This document shows, one piece after another, positions 5,539-5,946 of a DNA stretch of 5,946 bases (positions are counted from its first letter, which is position 1; every line of letters begins with the position of its first letter). Where the stretch lies: NCBI GenBank assembly GCA_947169005.1, contig CAMVOG010000152.1:1-5946 (forward strand), written 5' to 3'. The position numbers and the translations under genes are program-made. Source of the DNA: an uncultured Clostridia bacterium (GTDB lineage: Bacteria > Bacillota > Clostridia > Oscillospirales > Oscillospiraceae). The notes under the pieces are model-generated. The model was not told the DNA's origin. It worked only from the letters and a program-made list of their open reading frames with translations, and did not search any database.

Positions 5539-5946
5539 TTATTTCAGCCAGCCCTGCTTGCGGAGGGCGCTGACCTTGATGGGCAGACCGTAGAGGTTGA
5601 TGAAGCCCTCGGCGTCCTTCTGGTTGTAGTCGCTCTCGCCAAAGGTGGCGATGTCCTCGCTGTAGAGGGAGTTGGGGGACCAGACGCCGGCCTTGATGAC
5701 GTTGCCCTTGTAGAGCTTCAGCCGCACCTTGCCGGAAACCATCTCCTGGGTTTTCTCCACGAAGGCGGCCAGGGACTCCCGCAGCGTGGTAAACCACTGG
5801 CCGTTATAGACCAGATCCGCGTAGGTGACGGCCAGCTTGGACTTCATGTGCATGGTCTCCTTGTCCAAGGTGACGGTCTCAAGATAATCGTGGGCCGCGT
5901 AGAGGATGGTGCCGCCCGGGGTCTCGTAGACGCCGCGGCACTTCAT
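5539..5946 (-). CDS. argG: Argininosuccinate synthase, C-terminal 135 residues (5' end outside window)
   Basis: Cytoplasmic enzyme that joins citrulline and aspartate using ATP, giving argininosuccinate, AMP and pyrophosphate; its product is the substrate of the next gene, argH. Only the last 135 residues are visible. The first codon in view happens to be ATG, but it corresponds to the internal Met of the conserved MK.RGVYETPGGT block, so the frame continues beyond the right edge. The family is about 400 residues, so roughly 265 are missing. Counting from the window edge, visible conserved parts are RGVYETPGGT (4-13), the YNGQWF region (47-52) followed by LRESL, VRLKLYKGN (74-82), SPNSLYSEDIATF (90-102) and DAEGFINLYGLPIKV (111-125). 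The stop is TAA at 5539-5541. The partial segment looks intact. Confidence 0.95.
   Translation of the reverse strand: MKCRGVYETPGGTILYAAHDYLETVTLDKETMHMKSKLAVTYADLVYNGQWFTTLRESLAAFVEKTQEMVSGKVRLKLYKGNVIKAGVWSPNSLYSEDIATFGESDYNQKDAEGFINLYGLPIKVSALRKQGWLK

Overview
This window is one strand-coherent arginine biosynthesis cluster. All six genes lie on the minus strand, so transcription runs from high to low coordinates in the order argG (3' part only) - argH - argC - argJ - argB - argD (5' part only). Together they encode almost the whole acetylated-ornithine route. ArgJ makes and recycles the acetyl group, ArgB phosphorylates N-acetylglutamate, ArgC reduces it, ArgD transaminates it, and ArgJ then releases ornithine. 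ArgG and ArgH turn citrulline into arginine. Ornithine carbamoyltransferase (argF) is not in the window and could lie beyond the argD end. The 5' end of the operon, with its promoter and any leader, lies beyond position 5946.

The GC-rich coding sequence, strong AGGAG-type ribosome binding sites, the argGHCJBD order, the short (type 2) ArgC and the arginine-sensitive type of ArgB suggest a high-GC member of the Firmicutes, probably a clostridium of the Oscillospiraceae kind. This placement is inferred from protein style and is not proven.

Layout: 1-882 argD (runs off the left edge); 883-959 gap with a heptad-repeat hairpin; 960-1823 argB; 1824-1925 gap with a larger heptad-repeat inverted repeat; 1926-3152 argJ; a 14-nt gap; 3167-4102 argC, overlapping argH by 4 nt; 4099-5478 argH; 5479-5538 gap with a perfect 10-bp hairpin; 5539-5946 argG (runs off the right edge). 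No stretch longer than about 100 bases lacks a gene.

The enzymes are ordinary, and I see no new biological system. The most interesting non-coding signal is a degenerate 7-bp-period repeat, consensus TYAGTRC on the mRNA strand. It fills both gaps that flank argB and folds into hairpins in each. Smaller points are a Gly-Thr (rather than Ala-Thr) self-cleavage site in ArgJ and a His after the catalytic Cys in the short ArgC.
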